DNA of 64,000 bases from Culex pipiens pallens (lineage: Eukaryota; Arthropoda; Insecta; Diptera; Culicidae). This document shows positions 1 to 12,159 of this stretch, piece by piece. Made by a program: the position numbers and the translations under genes. The notes beneath the pieces were generated by a model. That model did not search any database. It was not told the DNA's origin and saw only the letters and a program-made list of their open reading frames with translations. The stretch is from positions 7,449,101 through 7,513,100 of the forward strand of contig NC_068938.1 in the NCBI RefSeq assembly GCF_016801865.2. Reading direction: 5' to 3'. Position 1 is the first letter of the stretch. Every line of letters begins with the position of its first letter.

Positions 1-2378
1 CGAACAAGTAATGCGAAATTGTTATTTTTATGAAAGAGAAAGTACTCAATTAGTTTCGGTCAATAAAACAATCTAAAAAAATATATTCATTATAAAATAA
101 CTCTTCTTGAATTTTTTTTTTCTATTTTTTCAATGAAGGTCCCCAATCATTTGTAGAGTATTTGCATTAATGTTGTTATTTTTTATCCTCCTAATTTAAA
201 ATTTTGAAGTTTAATTATTTTGAATGAAAATGATTTTCAAAACGTCGTGGCCATTTCCCAATTTCCAGTAATAAGTAATATAATTCTCCAGAAATACCGA
301 AGTTTGATTGATTTTTAGTTTGCAAAAAATGGAAGGCATTGAAATAAAAAATCTCAAGCACACGGTTTTGAAAAACGATCTAATACGGCTTCGTTTACAA
401 CCAGTTTTTAAGAAACTCAGGTCAAGATATGCTGGTACAAATTTGATTTAAAGTCTTTGTCACCGGGAAAACCAATAGCAAAATCTTGTGGATTTGAAAT
501 ACTTTTCCAACGACTACGCTGCTAAATAATTTCCTAAAACATTTAATTTAAATTATAATTTCTAGTTTGCTGCAAAAAAAAAATAAATAAATTGGGCTGA
601 GGTAGGTATATCCCAGCTAAATTTTATTGCGTAAAAATGACATTTTAAAATAATTTCAAATATTTTAATCCATTTTAAACTTTTTTTTAAATAACCTTAC
701 CTCACAGCAGACAATTTTTCCCACACAACCCAACCCAACCTGAACAATACAAAAGCAACAAAACGAATGCGATTCGCATCCTGTTTGCGTGCTGCGCTGC
801 TCCTCGCCTGAGTCGATACAGTTTGTTTACGAATGAATTTCTTTTGGCAAAGCGAAAAAGAAAAAAAAACACACAAAATTCGCATGCTCTTTTTATCGTT
901 CCCGGGGTCCGTTTTTCGTCTGGCCACGCACAAAAGACCTCTCGCGTGGATGAAAACTGGTCGACCTTTAATTTCGAAATTTTACTGCGTGCATCCGGAC
1001 ACACACATACAGACATCCGGAAACACGAAACCGGCTGACTCTGAGTGACTGCTCTTTGACTGGATTTCTTCTCTCCCTTTTAGAGTGTGTGTCTGTTTGT
1101 GTGTTGTGGGTAACTTTTCATGTTGCATGTTTTTATTTATCTTTTTTTTTCGCAAACAATTCCTTTCACTGAAGGCAAACGAGCTTCGGGGTCCGAACCC
1201 AGCAACTCACTCAAACGACCTCGTGACGGAAATTCCTTCGACATGCTTTAGTTGGTTTTGTTTGGGCAAATTGGAAATTAACTGCAATTCAATATAACTG
1301 AGGTTTTGTTGATTTTTCACGATCAACATTTTGAACTATTTTATGAAAAGTATTTAAAAATATCTAAAATATTCTTTAAAAATGCAATCAGTGCAATTTC
1401 TATACAACTTGCAACAGTCAAATCGAAATCGTGACAATTCCCCGAAAAGATTAATCCAATGACAAACTCATCTCTGAACTTGAATATCTGCGAGCCAAGC
1501 TGAGCTGAAACGAAAATAAAACCAACCAAGTTGAAGGGAAAAAGTCCACGCGTAAGCAGAAAGCATAACAAAACGTCTTCGCCGACGTCGTTTGAGTCAT
1601 GATTTTCACGAGCAAAATAAAGAAAGAAAGAAGGAAAAAAACGACGCGGTCTGAATCGTTTGTGGCATGTCGTCTTGAAGTTGCTGACGACAATATGTTG
1701 AAGGTGCAGTTTACACAGATCTCACTCGCGCACCGCAATTTTAGTAGTAAGAATTTCCCAAGGGAAACAAGGTGGGTGGTGGAACTGGAAAGGAGGGGTT
1801 GGGGCGTTCGATACAGCCGGAAACCGGATATGAAATCCAAACGGCACGAACACGGAGCAGAAAGAACGTTGTTTTGTTTTCGATATTGATGAGTTTATGG
1901 GAGTTTTTTTTTTTTTGAGCTTGTTCTGTTATTTTATGAGATTTTGTTCATCGGTTTGCAAATTTTGGCAGAGGTTTAGAGAATCGAATATTTTTGCTTC
2001 AGCAAAAAAACAAAGCATTTTTTAAAACGATTTTTGGCCGCCAAAATAAGCCCACATCCCAAATATTAGCTTGATTGGACGTAACAAAAGCATTTTTTTT
2101 TTTTGAAAATTGAAGGGAAATTCACGAGATAACGAAAAATGGACCTCGGATTCGTGATCAGGGACAAAAGTTACCTCTTAGGCCCAAGTTTCACGCAAAT
2201 CGATGGGGGGTCGGGGCATTTTTTTCCGATTTTGTCCCCTTGAGAAATGTTCTAGAATTTGCTTTATTAATTCTTATTTTTTTAAGCAAGTACAAATTTC
2301 AGGGAGCAAACAATTATTTCTTCAAAAAATTTCAATAAAAATTTCAGTACAATCTATTTAAAACAATTTAAAATGCAT
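1..2378. other. No gene recognised
   Basis: AT-rich DNA with two more complex stretches (about 700-1250 and 1480-1880) that lack splice-consistent coding potential. It is probably intron or 5' flank of cta, since that gene's N-terminal exon is not in view. Confidence 0.4.
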
Positions 2379-2990
2379 TCCCTTGCGTTGCCGGGAACCG
2401 TGGTGTAGGGGTAAGCGTGATTGCCTCTCACCCAGTCGGCCTGGGTTCGATCCCAGACGGTCCCGGTGGCATTTTTCGAGACGAGATTTGTCTGATCACG
2501 CCTTCCGTCGGACGGGAAGTAAATGTTGGCCCCGGACTAACCAAAAGGTTAGGTCGTTAGCTCAGTCCAGGTGTAGGAGTCGTCTCCCTGGGTCCTGGCT
2601 CGGTGGAGTCGCTGGTAGGCAGTTGGACTAACAATCCAAAGGTCGTCAGTTCGAATCCCGGGTTGGATGGAAGCTAAGGTGTAAAAAGAGGTTTGCAATT
2701 GCCTCAACAATCAAACCCTCGGACACCTAGTTTCGAGTAGGAATCTCGCGATCGAGAACGCCAAGGCAATGCTGTAGAGCGAATAATTTGATTTTTTTTT
2801 CCCTTGCGTTTAGAATCATTTTTAGCATGTTTTTGCTGATTTTTTTTTTATTTCTAAAAATTTTGATGGTCAGTATCGCAAAAAGTTTGTATTTCGTTAA
2901 AAAACACGCACTTTTAAAACACATTTTGCATTCAAATGTTGAGACTATGACTTGTCATTTCATTTTTTATATTTTTTGTATTGGCTTTTC
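2270..2990 (+). repeat. Dispersed AT-rich repeat, interrupted by the SINE at 2390
   Basis: AATTTAAAATGCATTCCCTTGCG before the SINE and TTTAGAATCATTTTTAGCATG after it belong to one repeat that recurs, in one orientation or the other, at about 18190-18545, 20530-20840, 27370-28140, 41030-41310 and 55660-55930. Shared marks are TTTTGCAATCTTTAGTTTTC and TTACACTAGTTCAGTTGTTT. Nature unknown. Confidence 0.55.
2390..2799 (+). mobile_element. Two-headed tRNA-derived SINE
   Basis: The element is bounded by the 11-bp duplication TCCCTTGCGTT (2379-2389 and 2800-2810). The first tRNA-like head has GTGGTGTAGGGGTAAGC (A-box-like) and GGTTCGATCC (B box) at about 2398-2455. A second head at about 2610-2665 has a TTGGA/TCCAA anticodon-type stem and the B box AGTTCGAATCC. 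The tail ends in a T run. The second head and following sequence recur alone near 51.87 kb. Confidence 0.85.
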
Positions 2991-3749
2991 GATACTTCCC
3001 GAGCTACCATGCTATAAGGAGGACTTACATAATAGACCCGTCGGCAAGCCTTCCGAGCAATGCTGCTATGCTATATGTGCACACACACTTTTTTCAATAT
3101 ATGTTGAGTTCATAAATAATCTTTTCACCGTGAAAACTTTACACATTATTCGAAAAATTAATGCAAAATTTACACGACGTCGTGCCTTCCGATCAGCGAT
3201 CATATATTTTAAAATCACAAAACAATTAATTTAGATTAGAAAAGCAGAGCAATTATCTGAGATTTCGGTCATTCGTTTTTTTTTTTTGTATTTTTTAATC
3301 CGGCTGAAACTTTTTTGGTGCCTTTGGTATGCCTAAAGAAGCCATTTTGCATGATTAGTTTGTCCATATAATTTTCCATACAAATTTGGCAGCTGTCCAT
3401 ACAAAAATGATATATGAAAATTCAAAAATCTGTATCTTCTGAAGGAATTTTTTGATCGATTTGGTGTCTTCGGAAAAGTTGTAGGTATGGATAAGGACTA
3501 CACTGAAAAAAATTATACACGGTAAAGAAAATTGGTGATTTTTGATTTATCTTTTTGTCACTAAATTTTGATTTGCAAAAAAACACTATTTTTAATTTTT
3601 TCATATGTTTTAGGGGACATAAAATGCCAACTTTTCAGAAATTTCCAGGTTGTACAAAAAATCATTGACCGAGTTCTGAATTTTCGAATCAACACTATTT
3701 TTTTCAAAAAATCGAAATATTGGTCGCAAAAAAATTTCTACTTCATTGT

Positions 3750-4311
3750 TCGATGTAAAATCGAATTTGCAATCAAAAAGTACTTCAGTGAAATTTTCAT
3801 AAAGTGCACCGTTTTCAAGTTATAGCCATTTTTAGATTTTTTTCTTTTGAAAATAGTCACAGTTTTCCATTTTTAAAATTAGTGTACATGTTTGCCCACT
3901 TTCGAAAAAATATTTTTTGAAAAACTGAAAAAAACTTTATATTTTGCTTTTTTGAACTTTGTTGATACGACCTTTAATTGCTGAGATATTGCCATGCAAA
4001 GGTTTAAAAAGCAAGAAAATTTATGTTTTCTAAGTCTCACTCAAACAATTCACCATTTTCTAACGTTGATATCTCAGCAACTAATTTTCCGATTTTCAAT
4101 GATAAAATACCTTTGCAAAATATAAAGAATTTTTTCAGTTTTTCAAAAATATTTTTTTCAAAAGTGGGCAAACACGTACACTAATTTTAAAAAATGGAAA
4201 ACTGCGACTATTTTCAAAAAAAAAACAGAAAATGGCTATAACTTGAAAACGGTGCACTTTATGAAAATTTCACTGAAGTACTTTTTGATTGCAAATTTGA
4301 TTTTACATCGA
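3750..4311. repeat. 560-bp foldback repeat
   Basis: CGATGTAAAATCGAATTTGC at the left end is mirrored by GCAAATTTGATTTTACATCG at the right. Between them ACTTCAGTGAAATTTTCATA, AGTGCACCGTTTTCAAG, TTATAGCCATTTT and GTGTACATGTTTGCCCAC appear in order and then inverted. Arms are about 280 bp and moderately diverged. Confidence 0.72.
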
Positions 4312-5111
4312 AAAATTTATAAGAAATTATGCTATTGTCTATTTATTTTTTAACTTGTTTAAACCACTTGTATTGCAAATTAAACTTAATTCGAAGCACG
4401 AATCACAGTTTTCACATTTAATATGAAATTTGTTCTACTAAAAATTCCTATAAATTTAAAAAAAAAATCTAATTGTGTTTAAAAATCACTTTCAATTCAT
4501 GAATTATAAACTAATTTTACCTTCATTAGTGTAAAATTGTCCAAAAAATCCGATAATGCATTCCATTTTTCGAATCGAATTCATGTTCTTTAAAGAATTG
4601 AGAAAATCATGACACTTTGATTATTTTAAAATGATCCAATTAATTTACAATTTACACAATTACAATCCAGATAATGTGTTAACTAACTTTTCTAACGTTA
4701 CAAAATTCAATGAAAACATCTTCTTTAAGTTCTTTGAACTCTTCTTTAGCAAGGTCAGAATGATTACATTCATTGTAAAAAAAATCATGGTAATATTACA
4801 TCTGGGAAGTAGTATATCTGTTATGCAAAAAAAAAACTTTAATTTAACCTCTGATAAGGTGTAAATTTACCTCTGGCATATAGAATGCAAAAAAAATGCA
4901 ATTCCAAAAATAACTTCAAACTGAGAATAATCATATTCAGCATACCAAGTCCGCGCCTCAACTCGCACGGCCATCTCGACTCTTAATTAAATCAGATAAT
5001 CCTTTGTCAAGATACATTTTTATTTGAGGAAAAACTGTATGGCTGAAGATTTAAAAATTGCATGCAAGTTGCTTTGAAGGAAATGCGATTTTTTTCATCA
5101 AAACGTTGTCA

Positions 5112-5175
5112 TTTTGCAATCATGCCACTTCCATTTAAAATGACTAATTTAAATGGAAGTGGCATGATTGCAAAA
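5112..5175. repeat. Perfect 28-bp inverted repeat with 8-bp loop
   Basis: The arm 5112-5139 (TTTTGCAATCATGCCACTTC then CATTTAAA) is the exact complement of 5148-5175. The size fits a small RNA precursor or the core of a tiny MITE. No other copy was seen in the window. Confidence 0.75.
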
Positions 5176-5278
5176 GCGCTTCATGATTCATAATGAATTT
5201 AAAAAAAAATGTCAAAGTTTATTTTTTTAATAAAAAGCATTTGCCATAAAGAGTGATTTTTAAACCAACTTAATTATG

Positions 5279-5358
5279 ACACCTTAACTCCCAAGCTCAA
5301 GAAAAAGGGGAAATTTGTATGGAAATCTCCCTTATCTCGAGCTTGGGATCTTAGGTGT
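5279..5358. repeat. Imperfect 36-bp hairpin, pre-miRNA-like
   Basis: ACACCTTAACTCCCAAGCTC pairs with GAGCTTGGGATCTTAGGTGT, and AAGGGGAAATTT with AAATCTCCCTT, leaving a loop of about 6 nt (GTATGG) and a few bulges. The form is compatible with a microRNA precursor, but no mature sequence is recognised. It lies 100 bp from the perfect hairpin at 5112-5175. Confidence 0.5.
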
Positions 5359-5939
5359 TAAAAATATAAATGTTTGATTGATTGTTGATGGACTACAGTC
5401 GTGATCAGTTGTACAAATTCTGTAATTGAAATTTAAATTAAGTAGAAACCGAAAATTCAATAATGTCAACATTTTCAACGAAAAGTGAAAGATCACGGCA
5501 CCTTTCGCATTACTCGCCACAATTAATACCTCACGGACATTCTAGTACACTGCAACCTGCGCCGTTTGACGCCATCGCGGTCCATCCAGTCGATCACAAA
5601 TTGCTTCTTCTGTGTGATCTCAGATAAAGAGACGCGATGCCGACAGCCCAGTCTCTTTGGTCACCCAGCAAGGAGTCAACCAACTTTCAATAGGCTTTTC
5701 TTTCACCATTCGGCGTAATTAACATTGTTTACAAGGTTTTATCTCATTCTCTCTCCGTTGAGATGCTGTGCCCCGCGTGATGAGAGTGAGATTGCAACTC
5801 CTGGCTGCAAGTGAAGTGATGATATGCGGTAAGCATCCGGCTTCACTGCTTGCCGCTTCGCGTTGAATCGTGTTTTATGAGGTATCAAACGAGAAAGTGA
5901 CTAAAGGCCAACGAAAAAAAAAAACCGCCAAGCTTGTCG

Positions 5940-6272
5940 TCACATGTTTAGGTCAATGTCAGTCGAGGCCGCGCGCAACTTCGTCAGCTGACCACCCAAA
6001 GCCAAGCCGGATTGTCAACTTCGACTCAGCCGAGATGAAAGCTATAAGCCGTTGGTGGACCTTCAGGAGGAACTTTTTCCCTTGCGATCATTGATCCGAC
6101 CTTCAAGGTTGAAGCGCTGACTCAAGTCTGGAAGATTCCGGTGACTTTAGAAGAAGGCAGCGAAATTGATGCTGATGAGGAAGCAATTAATTTGCGTTCT
6201 ATTGTTAGTTCGTTTGACGAGCAAAACATTACGAGCTCGAAAAACTCAAAAATGTCAAAGAGAAACCGGTAG
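5940..6272 (+). pseudogene. Possible decayed coding fragment
   Basis: The base composition is protein-like. Open segments in different frames follow one another: QLRQLTTQSQAGLSTSTQP, then DESYKPLVDLQEEL, then SLAIIDPTFKVEALTQVWKI and VTLEEGSEIDADEEAINLRS, ending at TAG near 6270. They read as one acidic protein interrupted by small frameshifts. No family is recognised, and it may be chance. Confidence 0.25.
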
Positions 6273-7081
6273 CGAGGGGGGATTCGGACAATCTTTGAGG
6301 TCCATCCTATACTGCTGATCACTGGTGGAAGTCTGGTGACAGTAACACTCAACGCAAAGGAATGATAAATGGGGTGCTAATGGAGCACTAATGAACCAAT
6401 TGCGCGGAACGAAAGTCGGTCACTGGCGCGGCTGCTGCTGCTCAAAAGTTGTATACAAAGTATGAGGATTGTTATTGGAGGAAATACGAAGAAAGTTACC
6501 GATGATGGCAAGATGGGATGTCAACATTAAAGATTTGATTGCCTCAAAATCCAATGCCAGTAATAAACAAAAAGATTTTATATCAAAGGATTTTGCTCCA
6601 AAATGCCCGCACAAATACCAATGAGTATTTTTTATGTCAACTCATACAGCTGTTTTCCGACTCTATTCGATTTTTGTCAAACTTCGTGCCAAGAGGAAAT
6701 CATAATATGTTATCTTAAATCCGAGATTAGTTTTTTGATACCTTATGACTAAGGCTACCAATCTTGCTGAGCAAAAATCCGCAAACTTTTCCGATATGAC
6801 ACCATGGTATAGCAAAAAGTGTCAAGGAATTATTTAGATAAATTTGGAATTTGGGAATTAAACATATTTTTGTTAAACATTTAAAAGTTTACGAAATGTC
6901 AAGTTTGTTTTTACTAACAATATCGTTATCAGTGTTTTTGCGAAAACATTTCTAGAGCTTTTATTGAAAAGGTTCTATAAATACAAGTGCAACACAAGGT
7001 TTTCACAAGCTTTAGAAAGCCTTTTGATCTTTTATATGATCAATATGTTTTGCAAGGAAATTTAAGAGAACAATTATTCAC

Positions 7082-8391
7082 CAGAGGCGACTCGTCCACC
7101 TGTTCAACCTGTTCATTGAACAGGTAGCCGATTTCAAGCGGATAATTTTTTTATTTAAGTACCGCGGTGCTTTTTCAACCAGCAACATACAATTACAATT
7201 TTTGTTTGAATATACGTTAACAAAATCGACGCCCTATGTTCAGCAGCGCTGCATGCACCAAAAAAGCATAGGCCCGCCACCCTTTACTCTTTACCTCTCT
7301 TTACAACCCACCAATACTGAAGCGAGCCAGCCTGGCGAGCCACGCGCAAATGCTCGTCGCGTTCACACCGACCCTCTGAACGTCGGGGAAAAAATCTCCA
7401 TACGGAAAAAATTCAACACATGTAAAGAGCTTCCTATTCATACGCAGCGGCATTATCGATGTGTTGGTAAATCTGGTTCAATCTGAGAGCGTGAACTGAC
7501 AGCATTTTTGGGAGAGAGCGAAATGCCACCCCCAGGCGCAGGCCCCAGCTGACTTAGCTCGCTCAGGGAGCTGCTTGCAAAAGATAAACAAGCCAGCGCG
7601 TTGACAGCACGTTGAGAGCATGAATAAATGAGAGAGCGCGAGAGCACCACAGATATTGCTCTATATTTGGCGCACTTTTAGGCATCAGGCTGTTTTGCGC
7701 AGACTGGTGATGGCTTGTTTTAAAACTGGAATGTTCAACTGCGCGCGTTGAACCTCTGAAAATTGAATTTGTTCTGAAAACTTTTTTTTCACTGATGCTT
7801 AAAACAAATATTTTAATCATCTCGGATTCTTGTCAATATAGTTTTGTTTTTAACATCCTTTTGATTTTTCAGAAATTGAATTCCAAAACCATGAGGACAT
7901 AACAGTGAGTAAATTCAATTCTCTAAAAATTTGATAAAGGATCAAAAGCGATACGACCTGGTTCTAAAAAGTATAAAGTAAAATGTCAATTTAATTTTTA
8001 ACCAAGTTAGCTCAATATTAGTTGGGGCTAAAAAAGCCCAACAAACAGTTGAATTTCGACAAGGATTGCAGAGCGATTGCTCTATTTTTCTACACTCGCC
8101 ACGCTAATGATTAAGTCTTAAAAATACATTTTAACGAGATAAAAAGTCTTAATCATACGTGTAATTAATTATTTGTATAAACAGAAAATTATAATAGTAT
8201 AAAAATAATAAAACGTAAAAATAAAAGCCATTGGAAAGAAAAAAGTTTCAAACATTGTAACCGGGTCGACTTCAAGCACGAAGTCAAATCATCCAAAAGA
8301 GTTGAACCAGAATCCGGCTAAAAAACTCTATAATAAAGAATAAAAAAAATAACATTAAACAGGTACTACATTCGGGCACGAGTCGCCTCTG
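7082..8391. mobile_element. 1.3-kb non-autonomous hAT transposon
   Basis: The TIRs CAGAGGCGACTCGT / ACGAGTCGCCTCTG are perfect over 14 bp and are flanked by the 8-bp duplication TTATTCAC (7074-7081 and 8392-8399). Both are typical of the hAT superfamily. The interior has no transposase-like ORF. It contains a GC-richer block (7230-7640) and AT-rich DNA, so it depends on an autonomous relative. A small palindrome (ACCTGTTCAA...TTGAACAGGT) lies just inside the left TIR. Confidence 0.85.
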
Positions 8392-8856
8392 TTATTCACA
8401 ATCAAGTTTTAACTGAGGAAACCCCGGAAATTTATGCAACTTATCCCTTTAAAATCAAACTGATAGTTAAATAAAAATATCTAATTAGTAAAAGCTTTGG
8501 CCCAATCAAAAAAGCAATGAAACTTTTAAAAAGTCGTACTAAAATTCCGGCCTGGTAAAAATCAGCGGAGAGGGTCAAAAATCCGTACGGTAAGAAAATA
8601 ATCCGTACAGTTGGTAGCCTTACTTATGACAGAGAGAGGTGGTACCTCTTCGAGTTAAAAATTAAGAGTCAAACGAACGTTTCTACAACATTACGCAAAA
8701 AAATGCAAAAATCCGAAAAAAATATTTTTTATCAGTGTGCAATTTTCTCTGAAAAAAAAAAACAAAAGTCGAAAATTATGAGACCTGTCATTCATAGGCA
8801 TAGAATAATATGATTAAGCCCTTTCTGAGCGTTGTTTTTTTTTCAAGAAGCAGGGG

Positions 8857-9006
8857 ACCATCCATAAACCACGTGGACACTATAAAGGGGGGGGGAGTAT
8901 GGCGATTGTCCACGATCCATACAAAAAAGAGATTTTTTTGTATGGGCAATTGTCCACGAGGGGGGGTTGACATTTCCAAAAAAGTGTCACCGTGGTTTAT
9001 GGATAA
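8857..9006. mobile_element. Foldback MITE (CCATCCATAAACCACG family), copy 1
   Basis: GACCATCCATAAACCACGTG at the left pairs with CGTGGTTTATGGATA at the right. Inside, GATTGTCCACGATCC and CAATTGTCCACGAG form further inverted motifs. Related sequence occurs at 30470-30596 and fragments at about 29517 and 30304. Confidence 0.72.
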
Positions 9007-9084
9007 TTTTTAGAATTTACTCAGGTATTAAATAATATTTTGTTCACAGATGGACGAGGATTAGCGCTATTTTCAAAAGAAAAC

Positions 9085-9827
9085 GTTACTTAATCCACCT
9101 TTAGGTGGTTGGTGCCTTCCTCGCATACAGCCACAGCCAAAAAAGTGTATAAATAACACTTATTTTTATCAAAATATCTGAGATCCGGCCTCAAAAAAGT
9201 GTATTGAAAACACTAAAGTACTTATAACTTTTGATAGGGTTGTCAGATCTTCAATCTTTTGGGCTTGTTGGAAAGGTCTTTTGATTACCTATCCAACGAT
9301 GGGCATGATAGATCCGGACAAGTTTTTAATCAAAATATTTCAGATCGAGCCTAAAAAAAGTGTATAAATAACACTTCAGTTCTCATAACTTTTGATGGGG
9401 TTGTCGGATCTTCAATCTTTTGAATGCGTTGGAAAGGTCTTTCAAATATATTTCTAACAATATATAGCATGATGGGGTTTCTTAAAAAAAACCACCCTTT
9501 TTACAATCTTCAGGAGTTTAACTAAAATCGTTTTTTTTTGCATAACTTTTGAAGTACTTTACTAAACTTCATAATATTAACTAGGGTCTTGTGGGACTCC
9601 AAGACGGATCGAATGAGACAAAAACGGTTCAAAGCGGTTCAGCCAGTCCGGAGATAATCGTGTGCATATTTTTTCGGTGCACGGACTTACAGATATACAC
9701 ACGCACAGACATTTGTACAGAATTTGATTCTGAATCGATAGGTATACGTGAAGGTGGGTCTACGAGGTCGAATAAAGAAGTTCATTTTTCGAGTGATTTT
9801 ATACCCTTTCTTCATTGAGGCGAGGAA
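9085..9827 (+). repeat. Dispersed repeat (CCACCTTTAGGTGG...GAGGAA family), copy 1
   Basis: It starts AACGTTACTTAATCCACCTT with a small palindrome (CCACCTTTAGGTGG) and GGTGCCTTCCTC. It contains two related internal modules (CTTATAACTTTTGATAGGG and CTCATAACTTTTGATGGGG, each followed by GGTTGTCAGATC/GGTTGTCGGATC-type sequence) and ends GGTGGGTCTACGAGG...GAGGCGAGGAA. Other copies are at 18744-19428, 31482-32206 and about 32850-33000. No transposase ORF; class unknown. Confidence 0.75.
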
Positions 9828-12020
9828 TTTTTTTTTAAGTTAGTTTTTGTATTTTTGAATTTTGAAGAAACTTTGCGTGTACTTTGTGAAGTCATCAGTA
9901 TCTATACAATTTTGAAAATCATCCTTATTTCAAGGCTAATAACAAATATTTGGTATTTAGTATCTTCGGCAAAGTTGCTAGTGCTCTTAAAAAATATAAA
10001 AGTTACACTCTTAAAAAAACCAACTGGGTTGGTTAGACTTTCACTCAAAAAAAAATTTACCCAGAAAAAACATTTAAAAAAAATTCTTTTGTGGATATGA
10101 TATAGATTACAAAAATGCCATCATTTAAGGTATGGCACAAGTTGGTAAAAATGCATTTAGAAGTGTTGCAATTTTTTCGCAAAAATAATAATTTTTGATT
10201 TGTTAACAAATTTTAAAAAATATGTTTGGTTTGCAAATTCGATCATGATTTCTACTGGTAATATTAAGTCATAGTATCAACAAAAAAAAAACAATTTTAA
10301 AAATCAATTGAATTTAAAAAATAATCGATGAACGAAGTCTCAGAGGATTGCTCGAGATGAAAACCGAATCTTTGGCGCCATATAGCATGAGAGTGTCAAA
10401 TCTATTTCCGGAGTTATCCTGAAATAAAAAAAAATAATAATTTAAAATATCAGAATTTAAAATAATTAATTCGTAAAATATCCTTATCTTCTGGCTTTAT
10501 CTCGGCTAATTGGTCCAAATTCTAATATCAGATTTAATTTATACTTTAAATTACCTTAAAAAATAATATCCTTGGTTATTAACCTTTTTAGAATTTCTTT
10601 AAAAAAAATTGAAATACTTGTAATTGAAAATTTTATAAAATTCAGAATAATATTCACATATATTTGATCGTAATTGGAGGAATAATTTAAAAAAAAAATG
10701 CTTAAGAAAAGATATTTACTCAAGTCCAAATGATACTAAAATAGATGTTTTGAAAAAAAAAATCACTCATGACATTTTCAAAATTTGTGCCAAACATTCT
10801 TAAAAAGCTCATTTTTTTATATTGTGCTGTTTTGAAAAAAAAAAATCAGAAATCTGATAAAAACTAGTATTTCAAGCAAGTTAATGTTTTTATATTGTAA
10901 TTTGTATGGATATGATCGGTTGAAATATAAGATTAATTGATTGTTTCTAAATGGTTAATTGATTGTTTCTAGAAGTTTATTGTTTTAAACTTTGTATTCA
11001 TCAATTATTGGATCGAAAATAACTAAAATAACAGAATATATTCCCTTCATGTACAAGCCGTTTTGCTTTTTCAACAAACCCATTAAAAAAAGGTTTCATC
11101 AGCTCATTACACTCTGCTTTAGCATTGGAAAATCATCCAATCTCTCCCACTGAGTCTTCCCACAAATTACACACCTGATATCTATGCTCCCTACGGTTAT
11201 TTCCCAGAGGGAAGTTGCAGAACTTTCTTCCTTCAAATATGTAGTCGGGTTTTCAAAGCTTCCGATGCTGAGCAAAAATTTCACCTGGCAAAAACGACCC
11301 TCAACTATCAACGCAATGGCATCCCCCTGGAGCCAATTCCCAGAAGTAAAGAAGAAACAATCCTCACAAGAAAGGGGTATGTCCAATGGTTCGTATAGTA
11401 GTTATGTAGGTGTCAGATTTTACAGCCCAACTTTATGGAGTTTCCCAAAAACTAAAAAAAACTATTGCCTCTGTTGGTTGCTTTTTCGATAGAGACAGAC
11501 AGACAAGAAAGAAAACAAGTGTCGGTCGTTGTGGAATTCCGGGGTGAGTCACATCACAGGGGGGAAGGCCGAAAAAAAGACAAGTTGGTAGCAATAAAAA
11601 AACAAAAAAAAAATCTGCACGACTCCGACAGGACGACAAGATTTGGGCAACTTTACTGACCCACAGAATCTGCAGGAAGAAGTGATGTAACTCTTTTTTT
11701 CTCGGGTAGATTCGGGTTCTGCTGGATTACCAGCAATAAAACCATTAAGTTTAGGTTTACGACTCTGTTTTACGAACGAACCTGTGTGTTGTGCGGCTGT
11801 CGGGTACCTCAAATTTCTGTGTATATTTTTTCGCCGTTGTTTTTCTTCCGCAGAAATGGCATGAAAAAAAGAGAAGTGAAAATATTCAAATCTTCCTGTT
11901 GCGTCGTCGTCGATATTTACTACACACTGACGGAGTCTGGGCCTGAAACAATAACAAAACGACCCCAAAAACATGCAGACAATTTTTATTAATATTCATC
12001 TATTTGTTCTCCTCCCCCAG
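9828..12020. other. AT-rich intron of cta, no gene recognised
   Basis: Mostly A/T-rich. 11.09-11.97 kb is more complex, with overlapping short ORFs on both strands, none with a recognisable domain. A donor-like GGGGTGAGTCAC at 11542 was noted without coding support. Confidence 0.35.
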
Positions 12021-12159
12021 GTTAAACTGCTGCTGCTGGGTGCGGGCGAATCGGGCAAGTCCACCTTCCTCAAGCAGATGCGGATAATCCACGGGATCAA
12101 GTTCGAGCCCGAGCTAGTTAAGGAGTATCAACATGTGATCTACCAAAATATAGTCAAAG
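12021..12159 (+). CDS. cta: cta exon with the P-loop
   Basis: The exon follows a polypyrimidine tract and CAG ending at 12020 and stops before the donor GTGAG at 12160. It encodes 46 codons plus one base. It contains the phosphate-binding GAGESGKST loop and the start of the helical domain (KFEPELVKEYQHVIYQNIVK). The upstream exon, which would carry the start codon and membrane anchor, was looked for in the first 12 kb and not found. Confidence 0.94.

Larger units (their letters stand above)
4312..7073. other. Non-coding, AT-rich with a GC-richer central block
   Basis: Apart from the two hairpins and the weak pseudogene listed separately, 5520-5880 is of normal complexity (GAGA-rich, with a donor-like GCGGTAAGC at about 5826) but has no convincing ORF. 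Confidence 0.35.

Noticed and set aside
7202..7486. 94-codon ORF within the hAT element
   Set aside because: No similarity to hAT transposase motifs and low-complexity start. Treated as chance.
11099..11386. 95-codon - strand ORF with CEDC and CVIC pairs
   Set aside because: The Cys spacing does not form a known finger, the opposite strand is also open, and no splice or start evidence was found. Left as unsupported.
1..12020. N-terminal exon of cta in the first 12 kb
   Set aside because: No stretch ending at a donor encodes the expected basic/acidic N-terminal helix before VKLLLLG. Probably outside the window.
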